DNA of 64,000 nt. It comes from Pedobacter steynii. GTDB lineage: Bacteria; Bacteroidota; Bacteroidia; Sphingobacteriales; Sphingobacteriaceae. Below are positions 52,183 to 59,789 of the stretch, piece by piece; the first letter of the stretch is position 1; every line of letters begins with the position of its first letter. The notes under the pieces are model-generated. The model was not told the DNA's origin and did not search any database. It saw only the letters and a program-made list of their open reading frames with translations. The DNA lies in the NCBI RefSeq assembly GCF_001721645.1, contig NZ_CP017141.1:6324001-6388000 (forward strand), in the 5' to 3' direction. The position numbers were made by a program, and so were the translations under genes.

Positions 52183-52395
52183 TTAGGAATGTCTGAAAAA
52201 TAGCCAATAAATCAGCAATGCAAGTACCAATATCGGAATGATCCATTTCAAAACCGGTCCGGCACCATTCTTATCATATTCATTTACAGCCTGAGGAGAT
52301 GGTCCGGGATCATCCTCATGTTTAGAATAATTCGTTTCTATTGGCTTATGCGGTTTTAACGGATCCTCTTCGTGTTGTGGATTAATATTTTCCAT
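52183..52395 (-). CDS. Small single-helix membrane protein, function unknown
   Basis: 70 residues from the ATG at 52395. A hydrophilic, Pro/Glu/Asp-rich N-terminal part (ENINPQHEEDPLKPHKPIE) with a repeated H-E-D-P motif (HEEDPLKP, HEDDPGPSP) is followed by one membrane helix (about 48-68, VLKWIIPILVLALLIYWLFF) and RHS at the end. I do not recognise it. The tail-anchored layout suggests the inner membrane with the acidic part in the cytoplasm or periplasm. It is divergent from queG. Confidence 0.65.
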   Translation of the reverse strand: MENINPQHEEDPLKPHKPIETNYSKHEDDPGPSPQAVNEYDKNGAGPVLKWIIPILVLALLIYWLFFRHS

Positions 52396-52463
52396 GATTT
52401 CAATGTTTAATTCCAGTTTACATAACAACACCTTATCTTTTAAAAGGTTTTAAGGCTAAATCT

Positions 52464-52471
52464 TATCTTTG
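52464..52471 (+). promoter_or_regulatory. -7 promoter element just before queG
   Basis: TATCTTTG fits TAnnTTTG and ends 6 bases before the ATG at 52478, so the messenger would have almost no 5' leader. Confidence 0.5.
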
Positions 52472-52477
52472 TAGCCG

Positions 52478-53419
52478 ATGTTGAACAATTCCGTGAAATA
52501 TAGCAGGATGATTAAAGCCGAAGCCTTAAGGCTGGGCTTCATGCAATGCGGAATTGCCAAAGCAGATTTCCTGGAGGAAGAGGCCTCGAGATTGGAGAAA
52601 TGGTTGAAAAACAACCACCATGGAGAAATGGGCTACATGGAGAACCACTTTGACAAACGGCTCGACCCAAGATTACTTGTGGACGACTCAAAATCAGTGA
52701 TCTCTCTGACCCTGAACTACTTTCCTGAAGAAAGGCAGCAGGACCCCGATGCGCCTAAGATATCGAAATATGCCTATGGTACCGATTACCATCTGGTCAT
52801 TAAGGATAAGCTTTTTCAACTGCTTAATTTTATTTCAGAAGAGATTGGTGAAGTCAGCGGACGTGCATTTGTCGATTCGGCTCCGGTGATGGACCGCGCA
52901 TGGGCAAAACGCGCTGGTATTGGCTGGATTGGTAAAAACAGCAACCTGATTAATAAAAAGAGTGGCTCTTTCTTTTTCCTTGCGGAGCTGATCGTGGACC
53001 TTGAACTGGAATACGACAACCCTTTTGAGACGGATCATTGTGGAACCTGTACCAAATGTATAGATGCCTGCCCTACTGATGCCATCTTATCCCCTTTTAT
53101 TATAGATGCGAAAAAGTGTATTTCTTATCTGACCATAGAATTAAGGGAAGAAATTCCGCAGTCTTTTAATGATAAGATGGAGAACTGGATGTTCGGATGT
53201 GACATTTGTCAGGACGTATGTCCCTGGAACAGGTTTTCAGTTCCCCACTCTGAACCGAAATTTCAACCCAATGAGAACCTGTTGCAGATGAAACGAGAGG
53301 ACTGGCTGGACATTACGGAAGATGTATTTAAAACCATCTTTAAAAACTCAGCAGTAAAGCGGACCAAATTTAAAGGGCTGACCAGAAATATTGATTTTAT
53401 TAAAACAGCACCAAAATAA
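52478..53419 (+). CDS. queG: Epoxyqueuosine reductase
   Basis: 313 residues. N-terminal cobalamin-binding domain: FVDSAPVMDRAWAKRAGIGWIGKN. C-terminal ferredoxin-like part with two [4Fe-4S] sites: CGTCTKCIDACPTDAI and CDICQDVCPWN. It reduces epoxyqueuosine to queuosine in tRNA anticodons. Known to need a B12 cofactor, which fits an organism that invests in B12 uptake (the 9297-17140 locus). The short distance from promoter to start is noted in the adjacent site. A terminator follows. Confidence 0.96.
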   Translation: MLNNSVKYSRMIKAEALRLGFMQCGIAKADFLEEEASRLEKWLKNNHHGEMGYMENHFDKRLDPRLLVDDSKSVISLTLNYFPEERQQDPDAPKISKYAYGTDYHLVIKDKLFQLLNFISEEIGEVSGRAFVDSAPVMDRAWAKRAGIGWIGKNSNLINKKSGSFFFLAELIVDLELEYDNPFETDHCGTCTKCIDACPTDAILSPFIIDAKKCISYLTIELREEIPQSFNDKMENWMFGCDICQDVCPWNRFSVPHSEPKFQPNENLLQMKREDWLDITEDVFKTIFKNSAVKRTKFKGLTRNIDFIKTAPK

Positions 53420-53421
53420 AA

Positions 53422-53462
53422 AACTGCGCCATATATCGATGCGACGCAGTTCTTATTGTTTT
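53422..53462 (+). terminator. Terminator after queG
   Basis: AACTGCG (53422-53428) and CGCAGTT (53445-53451), 16-base loop, followed by T-rich sequence; it may serve the converging gene at 53469 too. Confidence 0.65.
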
Positions 53463-53468
53463 TACTTT

Positions 53469-54101
53469 TTATTTTAGCAGCTTATCGATGAATCCAACTA
53501 TTTCCGGATCATTGTAGTCGGCCGCACCTAAATGGTGAAATGCCAGTTTTCCCGATTTATCCAGAATCACAGTAGTAGGCATTGAGCCAGCAAAATATTC
53601 TTTAGGCACCTCACTCTCCGGCAAATAAACAGGAAGCGTATAGCCGTTCTTTTTCATGAATTCATTGGCCTCTTTATATTTACCGTCTACATCAACCATG
53701 ATAAAAACCAACTGCTCATTATCTTTATATTTAGTATATAAAGCTTGAATAGAGGGCATTTCAGCAATGCATGGAGGGCACCAGGTAGCCCAGAAATTAA
53801 CAAAAACTACTTTCCCTTTTAATTCAGCAAGGCTGATGGATTTGCCCTTCCCATCGGCAAAGGTGACTTGTTCTCCACCAGGTACCGCAACCGAAGCATC
53901 TGCTTCCGGCGCTGAACTTTTTGGTATTGCAGGCGCCTGAACCAATCCTATTTTCATCAGGCTTTGGATCACCCAGCCTTTTGCCTCCGGACTAAATATG
54001 AGAGTAAGCACAAATAAAATGGCTACTGCCATACTGATATTCGAAAATGTGAACCAATTCTTTTTTTGCAGGTTATTATTTTGATCTTTTATAGATGTCA
54101 T
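53469..54101 (-). CDS. Membrane-anchored TlpA-like thiol-disulfide protein
   Basis: 210 residues. One N-terminal membrane helix (about 16-35, WFTFSNISMAVAILFVLTLIF) holds a periplasmic thioredoxin-fold domain: KGKVVFVNFWATWCPPCIAEMPSIQ with the CPPC redox pair (about 115), followed by ...VFIMVDVDGK and the cis-Pro block SMPTTVILDKSGK. It reduces or exchanges disulfides in the periplasm, for example for cytochrome c assembly or peptidoglycan enzymes. The nearest upstream gene on the same strand (54166-54606) is an unknown protein 64 bases away. Confidence 0.93.
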   Translation of the reverse strand: MTSIKDQNNNLQKKNWFTFSNISMAVAILFVLTLIFSPEAKGWVIQSLMKIGLVQAPAIPKSSAPEADASVAVPGGEQVTFADGKGKSISLAELKGKVVFVNFWATWCPPCIAEMPSIQALYTKYKDNEQLVFIMVDVDGKYKEANEFMKKNGYTLPVYLPESEVPKEYFAGSMPTTVILDKSGKLAFHHLGAADYNDPEIVGFIDKLLK

Positions 54102-54165
54102 GATATTGATTTAAACTTCAGGTATTCAGAAACTTTTGTTTTATTACGGATGATGTAAACAGATC

Positions 54166-54606
54166 CTATATCAGTAAAAGTCTGTTCCACAGGAAAATCG
54201 AAGTCCTTGTCCGGCGAAACCAGGAATATGGAATTGGAAGCTGATAATGTCTTTTGTCTGCTGTCAGAAGAGAAGTCAGAAATCCAGGCAAAATGAAAAA
54301 CAAGAATGGCATCATGGCCTGTGTCTTGCTTAGGTTCCGGAAGGTCAACTGTACGCTTTCTTTTAAAGCTGTCTGCATTTTGCAGGAGGATATTCCTGAT
54401 TTAAAATCTGCTTTTATCCGGGTAACAGTCTTTACTGCCCCTACCCGAGCTGATTGTTCAATAGTCTGAGCAGAGAAAAAGAAAATAATCCCTTGTTTCA
54501 AGGCGCAGGAGGAAGGCAGACATAATGTACACAACAGAAACACCGCTAAAATCTGACGGACTTTAGTGGTTAATTTACAAGGAGTATGTCCAACTAATCT
54601 GTTCAT
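54166..54606 (-). CDS. Small secreted or membrane protein, function unknown
   Basis: 146 residues from the ATG at 54606; the TTG at 54615 is part of the promoter element. A signal-like hydrophobic region lies at about 18-35 (QILAVFLLCTLCLPSSCALK) and a second hydrophobic stretch (AMMPFLFFILPGFLTSLL) at about 100-118, then HYQLPIPYSWFRRTRTSIFLWNRLLLI. I do not recognise the family. The coding frame is uninterrupted over 440 bases and has a promoter element directly before it, which favours a real gene. The plus-strand frame 54254-54469 overlapping it lacks such support. Confidence 0.55.
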   Translation of the reverse strand: MNRLVGHTPCKLTTKVRQILAVFLLCTLCLPSSCALKQGIIFFFSAQTIEQSARVGAVKTVTRIKADFKSGISSCKMQTALKESVQLTFRNLSKTQAMMPFLFFILPGFLTSLLTADKRHYQLPIPYSWFRRTRTSIFLWNRLLLI

Positions 54607-54612
54607 GCGACA

Positions 54613-54620
54613 CAAAAATA
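54613..54620 (-). promoter_or_regulatory. -7 element before the unknown protein at 54606
   Basis: Minus-strand TATTTTTG (TAnnTTTG) ends 6 bases before the ATG at 54606, predicting a very short or absent 5' leader. Confidence 0.45.
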
Positions 54621-54660
54621 GGGAATTAAAGAAAACGAATGGTCATAAGTCTTAAAAAAC

Positions 54661-54691
54661 AAAAGAAGACAGCTCTTCACTGTCTTCTTTT
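54661..54691 (-). terminator. Terminator after the M1 peptidase gene
   Basis: AAAAGAAGACAG (54661-54672) and CTGTCTTCTTTT (54680-54691) pair perfectly with a 7-base loop; T-rich sequence follows on the minus strand. It lies 17 bases after the peptidase stop codon. Confidence 0.85.
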
Positions 54692-54708
54692 ATACCACAG
54701 GACTAAAA

Positions 54709-56568
54709 CTATAAACTCAGCACATTATCAGATTTGTCCTTGTCCGGAACATGAGCACTACCCAGCTCCACCTTTTTCAAATTTTTCTTACCTGAAACCC
54801 GAAGACTGATCTTTTGATCTCCATTCTCCCATACCGCGATACTTTGATGAACCTTCATCTTAGTACCATCCTCAAAAGTCAACGACAAATCCACAGGCAG
54901 CGGTTTATTGCTTTTGTTTTCTATTACAATTTCATATTCTTCTCCTACTTTGTTCGCAGAAACGATCCCCAGGTCCGTTACTCCCTCTTCGAAGAACCAA
55001 CGTTTCCAGAACCAGTCCATATTTTTACCAGCACCTTCATTCATACTGTAAAAGAAGTCGAATGGCATCGGGTGTTTTCCCTGCCATTGGCTGATATAAT
55101 GATGTAAAGCCTTATTGAACAATTCATCTCCCAGATAATCCTTTACAAAAAGATAACCTAATCCGGGTTTAGGATAAGAATTCGTAAATGCCCCTACCCC
55201 CTTCAGCTCCGTGCTTAAGGTCACGATGGGAACATCATCCTTTGAGCCGGAAGACATTGCTGTTGGAGCTACTCCATATTCATCAACCATAGCCGGATCG
55301 ATCATTGGTCCGATCAGCCATTCGCCGATGGTGGCCCAGCCTTCGTCCATCCAGGCATATTTGGTTTCATTCGTGCCCATATAAAAAGGAAACATCGTAT
55401 GAAAAATTTCATGAACCGTCAGTGTAATCGCATCTTCTCTTTTTTCTACCGGATTATCGTTCACCATCATTGGATACTCCATCTGATCAAGCCCGTCAAA
55501 GATCGTTTCATGTGCATATGGATAAGGCCATTTAGGGAAAGTATAGCTCATCGCATGAACCGTTTTACGGGCAAAATCGATGACTTCATAATAATCCTTA
55601 TGGATTGGGTTAAAAGCTGCATCTACCCTGGTCCTTCTTCCTGTTTGAGGATCTACAACCAGACTCGTTGACTTCCATAAGTAATGATCGCTTGTGGCGA
55701 ACACAAAATCAGTTACATTTTTAGCTTCAAACTTCCAGGTATTGTACGCCTGATCAGCAGTAACTGCTTTATTTTCCAGGTCTTTATCGTCAATCACATC
55801 AACCACCGCATCTTCCTTTTCCGCTTTGGCAAGACGTTCTGCAATGTCTTTTTTCAATACCTGTTTTGCATTCAGCAGATCGCCGGTAGCCCAAACCACA
55901 AAGTTCTTGGGAACAGTAATTTCTCCTTTGAAACTACAGAAATCATTATAAAACTCCACTTCACCGGTATATGGGAATTTATTCCAGCCATCGATATCAT
56001 CATAAACAGCCACACGCGGAAAGAAATAAGCAACGAAATGAGAACCTTCATCTACCTGTCCAGTACGCATATGAGAGCCTTTATTCAAATCGTATTTGTA
56101 TTCGATTTTCAATTTGATGTTCTTTCCCGGGGCAAGGGCAGCAATTGCGGCCTGCATATTCGTTCCTTCGATGGTCATGGCCTGCTGATCCAGTTTCCGG
56201 CCATCAGCCTGCATCGACAGGATACTCACGCCTTCATTCAGGTCCCTTTCATTAAATTTGGTTTTTCTTTCCACACCCTTCTTATATAAGTTCGGATAAA
56301 GTTTAAACCACAGTTGTTTCAGCGTATCCGGACTGTTGTTATAATAAACAACCTCTACTACTCCTTTTAACTCCCTGCTTGCAGGATTAAAATTAACTTT
56401 CAGGTCGTAGTTTGCCGTATTCTGCCAGTATCTGGCTCCGGGTTTCCCCGATACAGCTCTCGTACCCTTTGCATAAGCTGCCTGGATTTCCGCAGGAACA
56501 GGTAACTGCTGAGCATAAACCAAGCCCGACAGGCATATTGATACCAGCAAAAATGAGATCTTTTTCAT
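54709..56568 (-). CDS. M1 family aminopeptidase-like metalloprotease
   Basis: 619 residues from the ATG at 56568, which opens the signal peptide ending LVYAQ; a longer frame to 56595 would run into the terminator region. The exopeptidase block corresponds to FDGLDQMEYPMMVND in place of the usual GAMEN, and zinc ligands are in TVHEIFHTMFPFYMGTNETK...WMDEGWATIGEW (HExxH, then Glu 18 residues later). The N-terminal beta-saddle and C-terminal parts are shortened compared with PepN (about 870). It removes N-terminal residues from peptides in the periplasm. A terminator follows. Confidence 0.92.
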   Translation of the reverse strand: MKKISFLLVSICLSGLVYAQQLPVPAEIQAAYAKGTRAVSGKPGARYWQNTANYDLKVNFNPASRELKGVVEVVYYNNSPDTLKQLWFKLYPNLYKKGVERKTKFNERDLNEGVSILSMQADGRKLDQQAMTIEGTNMQAAIAALAPGKNIKLKIEYKYDLNKGSHMRTGQVDEGSHFVAYFFPRVAVYDDIDGWNKFPYTGEVEFYNDFCSFKGEITVPKNFVVWATGDLLNAKQVLKKDIAERLAKAEKEDAVVDVIDDKDLENKAVTADQAYNTWKFEAKNVTDFVFATSDHYLWKSTSLVVDPQTGRRTRVDAAFNPIHKDYYEVIDFARKTVHAMSYTFPKWPYPYAHETIFDGLDQMEYPMMVNDNPVEKREDAITLTVHEIFHTMFPFYMGTNETKYAWMDEGWATIGEWLIGPMIDPAMVDEYGVAPTAMSSGSKDDVPIVTLSTELKGVGAFTNSYPKPGLGYLFVKDYLGDELFNKALHHYISQWQGKHPMPFDFFYSMNEGAGKNMDWFWKRWFFEEGVTDLGIVSANKVGEEYEIVIENKSNKPLPVDLSLTFEDGTKMKVHQSIAVWENGDQKISLRVSGKKNLKKVELGSAHVPDKDKSDNVLSL

Positions 56569-56596
56569 AGTTAGTATATCATCTTGTTTTAACAAA

Positions 56597-56640
56597 AAAG
56601 AGGTTGCCGGAAATGAATCCAGACAGCCTCTTTATATTTT
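56597..56640 (-). terminator. Terminator after the exonuclease gene
   Basis: AAAGAGGTTG (56597-56606) and CAGCCTCTTT (56624-56633), one G-U pair; the minus strand then has TTTTTTG. It separates the exonuclease gene from the peptidase gene. Confidence 0.75.
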
Positions 56641-56654
56641 TCTAATCGTTTCTT

Positions 56655-57623
56655 TTATTTTCCAAACTTCATTTTCAATTGCTCTAACATATCGTTAGTT
56701 ACTGCAACTGCAGGTTTCGGCTTTTTAGCTTGTGGAGCTGATGGATTGGCATTAGGCTGAGCTGGTTTTGGCTTATTTGCCCCGGCCTGTTGCTGCTTTT
56801 CCTGTTTCAACTGTTCCTTCTTCTTGTTCCATCTGGTCCAGATCTCTTCCAGCTTTTTCTTGGTATAAAGCGGGAAATCCCCTTGCTTCATCCATGCATA
56901 ATAGCTAGGCTCAGTATCAAATACCTGTTCAACCGTTTTACCTTTATGTTTACCGAAGTTAAATATTTCCTGATCCTGCTCATTGAAAACCATTCTTCCG
57001 GCAAAATCAACGGGTTTATTCATATTCGTAAAGGTATGCAGCGCATCTACATCATTCTTTACCGGCTTAGAAATTTTACCTTGTTTATCTTCAAACTCAG
57101 TATCGCTGTAACGCTCAATCTGAGCAAGAAGCACATGGTAAGTCGCCAGGATATCGGCTTCAGCAGAGTGTGCATTCACAATATCTTTGTCGCAATAAAA
57201 CTTATAGGCAGCACGTAAAGTGCGTTGTTCCATCTGGTGAAATATATTCTGAACGTCTACAAATTTCCTGTCAGACATATCAAAATCTACTCCTGCTCTT
57301 AAAAATTCTTCCAGTAATACCGGAATGTCAAATCTGTTGGAATTATAACCTGCAAGGTCAGCATCTCCAATAAATGCAGACAGTTCAGCAGCTACATCTT
57401 TAAAAGTAGGCTCATTGGCAATATCCTTATCATAAATCCCATGAATCAGGGAAGATGCTAAAGGAATCGGCATTTCAGGGTTAATGCGCATTGTTTTGAT
57501 CAACTCCGATCCATCGGGCATCGCTTTTAAAATGGCAATTTCTACAATACGATCTGCACCAACATTAACACCAGTGGTTTCCAGATCAAAAAAAGCAAGA
57601 GGGCGGTTTAAATTTAATTTCAT
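56655..57623 (-). CDS. DnaQ-like 3'-5' exonuclease with C-terminal DUF3820 domain
   Basis: 322 residues. DEDDh exonuclease motifs: Exo I FFDLETTGV (Asp14, Glu16), Exo II GYNSNRFDIPVLLEEF, Exo III AHSAEADILATYHVL with His and Asp. Residues 215-250 (FNFGKHKGKTVEQVFDTEPSYYAWMK in short blocks GKHKGKTVEQV and PSYYAWM) match DUF3820. The tail is rich in Lys, Gln and Pro (about 275-310). Such proteins trim DNA or RNA 3' ends; which one is not clear. They are not the replicative epsilon subunit because of the extra domain. Confidence 0.9.
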   Translation of the reverse strand: MKLNLNRPLAFFDLETTGVNVGADRIVEIAILKAMPDGSELIKTMRINPEMPIPLASSLIHGIYDKDIANEPTFKDVAAELSAFIGDADLAGYNSNRFDIPVLLEEFLRAGVDFDMSDRKFVDVQNIFHQMEQRTLRAAYKFYCDKDIVNAHSAEADILATYHVLLAQIERYSDTEFEDKQGKISKPVKNDVDALHTFTNMNKPVDFAGRMVFNEQDQEIFNFGKHKGKTVEQVFDTEPSYYAWMKQGDFPLYTKKKLEEIWTRWNKKKEQLKQEKQQQAGANKPKPAQPNANPSAPQAKKPKPAVAVTNDMLEQLKMKFGK

Positions 57624-57781
57624 TAGTATATGTTGCTATTTTTAAAGGTGTGAATCCCCAGGAATTCATTTTATAACTCTTTGGTAGCTTTTCAAAAGTC
57701 GTAAAAATCATCCATTAAACCTGAACTTATTTAGTATTGTATAAAATAGTCTCCCCGGTTCTTTTTTATTAAGAACTATCC

Positions 57782-57789
57782 TACCTTTG
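57782..57789 (+). promoter_or_regulatory. -7 promoter element of the DUF3857 pair
   Basis: TACCTTTG (TAnnTTTG) lies 21 bases before the ATG at 57811, leaving a leader of about 15 bases. Confidence 0.5.
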
Positions 57790-57810
57790 CGGTTAATAAG
57801 TTACGCTTCC

Positions 57811-59787
57811 ATGAAATACATTTACCTCTCATTATTTTTTGTTTTTTGTTCAGTGAAATCCAATGCACAGGATTTCAAATTCGGAGACTATACGCACGAT
57901 GATCTTGCCTTAAAAAACACGGTGATTGACAGCAATGCCAATGCCATCGTAATTCGTGAGTTTGGAACAGCGAGAATCGACAACGATGATGTCAGAGGCC
58001 GGATGATGGTCGAATACCTATACCATGTCCGCATCAAAATCTTCAACAAACAAGGCTTTGACCAGGGAAACATCAGCATTATGCAACATGTTTATGGTAA
58101 TGACGCAGAAGACGAAATCAGAGACATCAAGGGCGTTACCACAAATTACGTAAATGGGACGTTTAAGCAAACTGATCTGGATCCTAAAAAAATATTCAAA
58201 GAGAAAAAGAACAAATATAGAAATCTGACCAAATTCACCATGCCCAATCTGATGGATGGAAGTATTATTGAATATAGCTATCGCATCAGTATCCCCAGAA
58301 TATTTAATTTCAGAAACTGGGAGTTTCAATCCGATATTCCAAAATTACATAGTGAATACATTGCTTACATACCTGCATTGTACAATTATAATGTATCCTT
58401 AAGAGGAGCCTTAAAACTCAACGATACCAAGGCCGAGCTTCAGAAGGAATGCCTGCGGATCTCCGGTGTTTCCGTTGATTGCTCCAAAATGACCTATACC
58501 ATGAAAAATATCCCCGCATTTGTAGAGGAAGATTACATGACAGCAGCGGTCAACTTTAAATCAGCCATTAACTTTGAACTCTCCGATTATCAAACATTGG
58601 ATGGTTCTAAAAGAAACGTTACAAAAACCTGGAAAGACGTCGATAATGAACTAGTATCTGATAAATCATTTGGATCACAGATGAAGAAAAAAGATGCTTT
58701 TAAAGACCTCATGCCTGAGCTGCTTAAGAATACGACCGACGACCTGAGTAAAGCACAAGCCATATACCGTTACATCGCAAAAAACATCAAGTCCAATGGT
58801 TTTATAGGAATCTATAGTGAAACAGCCGTTAAAAAGGCACTGGAAACCCATTCCGGCAATACCGGCGACATCAACCTTAGCCTTATTGCCGCACTCTCAG
58901 CAGCAAATATTGATGCAGAAGCACTGATCCTCTCCACCCGTGAGTATGGTCAGGTAAATGACCTGTATCCGGTGATTACCGATTTTAATTATGTGGTGGC
59001 CAAAGTAAATATCGGAGATAAAAGCTATCTGCTGGATGCTTCTACCCCACTACTTCCTTTTGGCCTACTCCCGCTACACTGTATCAATGGAAAAGGAAGA
59101 GTAATTAACCTTAAAAAACCTTCCTACTGGTATGATCTGATTGCCAGTCAGAAAGATTATACCCGCTACAACTTCATTGCAACCCTCACCAAAGAGGGCA
59201 AAATAAAAGGCGAACTACTCACCTATTCCTCAGGATATGCAGCACTAAAAAAGAGAAAGGGCATTCAGGCCGCTAATTCTGTAGAGGAATACGTGGAAAA
59301 ACTGGATGAAAAAATGCCTAAAATCAGCATTGGTAAATATGAAATCCAGAATGTGGACAGTCTGGAGCAACCATTAATAGAAAAGTACGACATTACCATT
59401 AATTCTTATGATGGAACCTCAGCGGCTCAGATCCTCTTCAGCCCTTTCTTTATCGATAATATCAGTAAAAATCCTTTCAACCTGAACGAAAGAACCTATC
59501 CGATAGATTTGGGTGCAATGACAGAAAGCAGATGCAGTATTCAACTTACCGTTCCGGAAGATTTTGTGCTGACTGAACAGCCGAAGGACCTGAACATTGC
59601 TTTACCGGATAATGGGGGAAGATACCTGAGCTCCACCTCTTTTATGAATCAGGTCATTAACTTTAACCAGCTCCTGCAATTGAATAAGCCGGTTTACCAT
59701 CCGGCAGAATACCTGTCCCTTAAAGAACTTTACAGCAGAATTATTCAACTGCAAAAAACAGACATTATCTTTAAAAAAGCTAAATAA
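57811..59787 (+). CDS. Secreted DUF3857/transglutaminase-like protein lacking the catalytic Cys
   Basis: 658 residues from the ATG at 57811 (signal peptide MKYIYLSLFFVFCSVKSNAQ); the earlier start at 57787 overlaps the promoter element. DUF3857 covers about 35-260 (FGTARIDNDDVRGRMMVEYLYHV, YRNLTKFTMPNLMDGSIIEYSY). The transglutaminase-like core (about 300-390) has SGNTGDINLSLIAALSAANI where active members have a Cys after the Gly-Asn pair; Thr replaces it, so cross-linking or protease activity is doubtful. A C-terminal DUF3858-like part follows. The next gene is a paralogue with the Cys intact, 2 bases away, so the two may act together, one as a binding partner. Confidence 0.82.
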   Translation: MKYIYLSLFFVFCSVKSNAQDFKFGDYTHDDLALKNTVIDSNANAIVIREFGTARIDNDDVRGRMMVEYLYHVRIKIFNKQGFDQGNISIMQHVYGNDAEDEIRDIKGVTTNYVNGTFKQTDLDPKKIFKEKKNKYRNLTKFTMPNLMDGSIIEYSYRISIPRIFNFRNWEFQSDIPKLHSEYIAYIPALYNYNVSLRGALKLNDTKAELQKECLRISGVSVDCSKMTYTMKNIPAFVEEDYMTAAVNFKSAINFELSDYQTLDGSKRNVTKTWKDVDNELVSDKSFGSQMKKKDAFKDLMPELLKNTTDDLSKAQAIYRYIAKNIKSNGFIGIYSETAVKKALETHSGNTGDINLSLIAALSAANIDAEALILSTREYGQVNDLYPVITDFNYVVAKVNIGDKSYLLDASTPLLPFGLLPLHCINGKGRVINLKKPSYWYDLIASQKDYTRYNFIATLTKEGKIKGELLTYSSGYAALKKRKGIQAANSVEEYVEKLDEKMPKISIGKYEIQNVDSLEQPLIEKYDITINSYDGTSAAQILFSPFFIDNISKNPFNLNERTYPIDLGAMTESRCSIQLTVPEDFVLTEQPKDLNIALPDNGGRYLSSTSFMNQVINFNQLLQLNKPVYHPAEYLSLKELYSRIIQLQKTDIIFKKAK

Positions 59788-59789
59788 TT

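Noticed and set aside
55684..56289. 201-codon plus-strand frame opposite the M1 peptidase gene
   Set aside because: It is a mirror frame of a strongly conserved metalloprotease gene and shows no domain or promoter.
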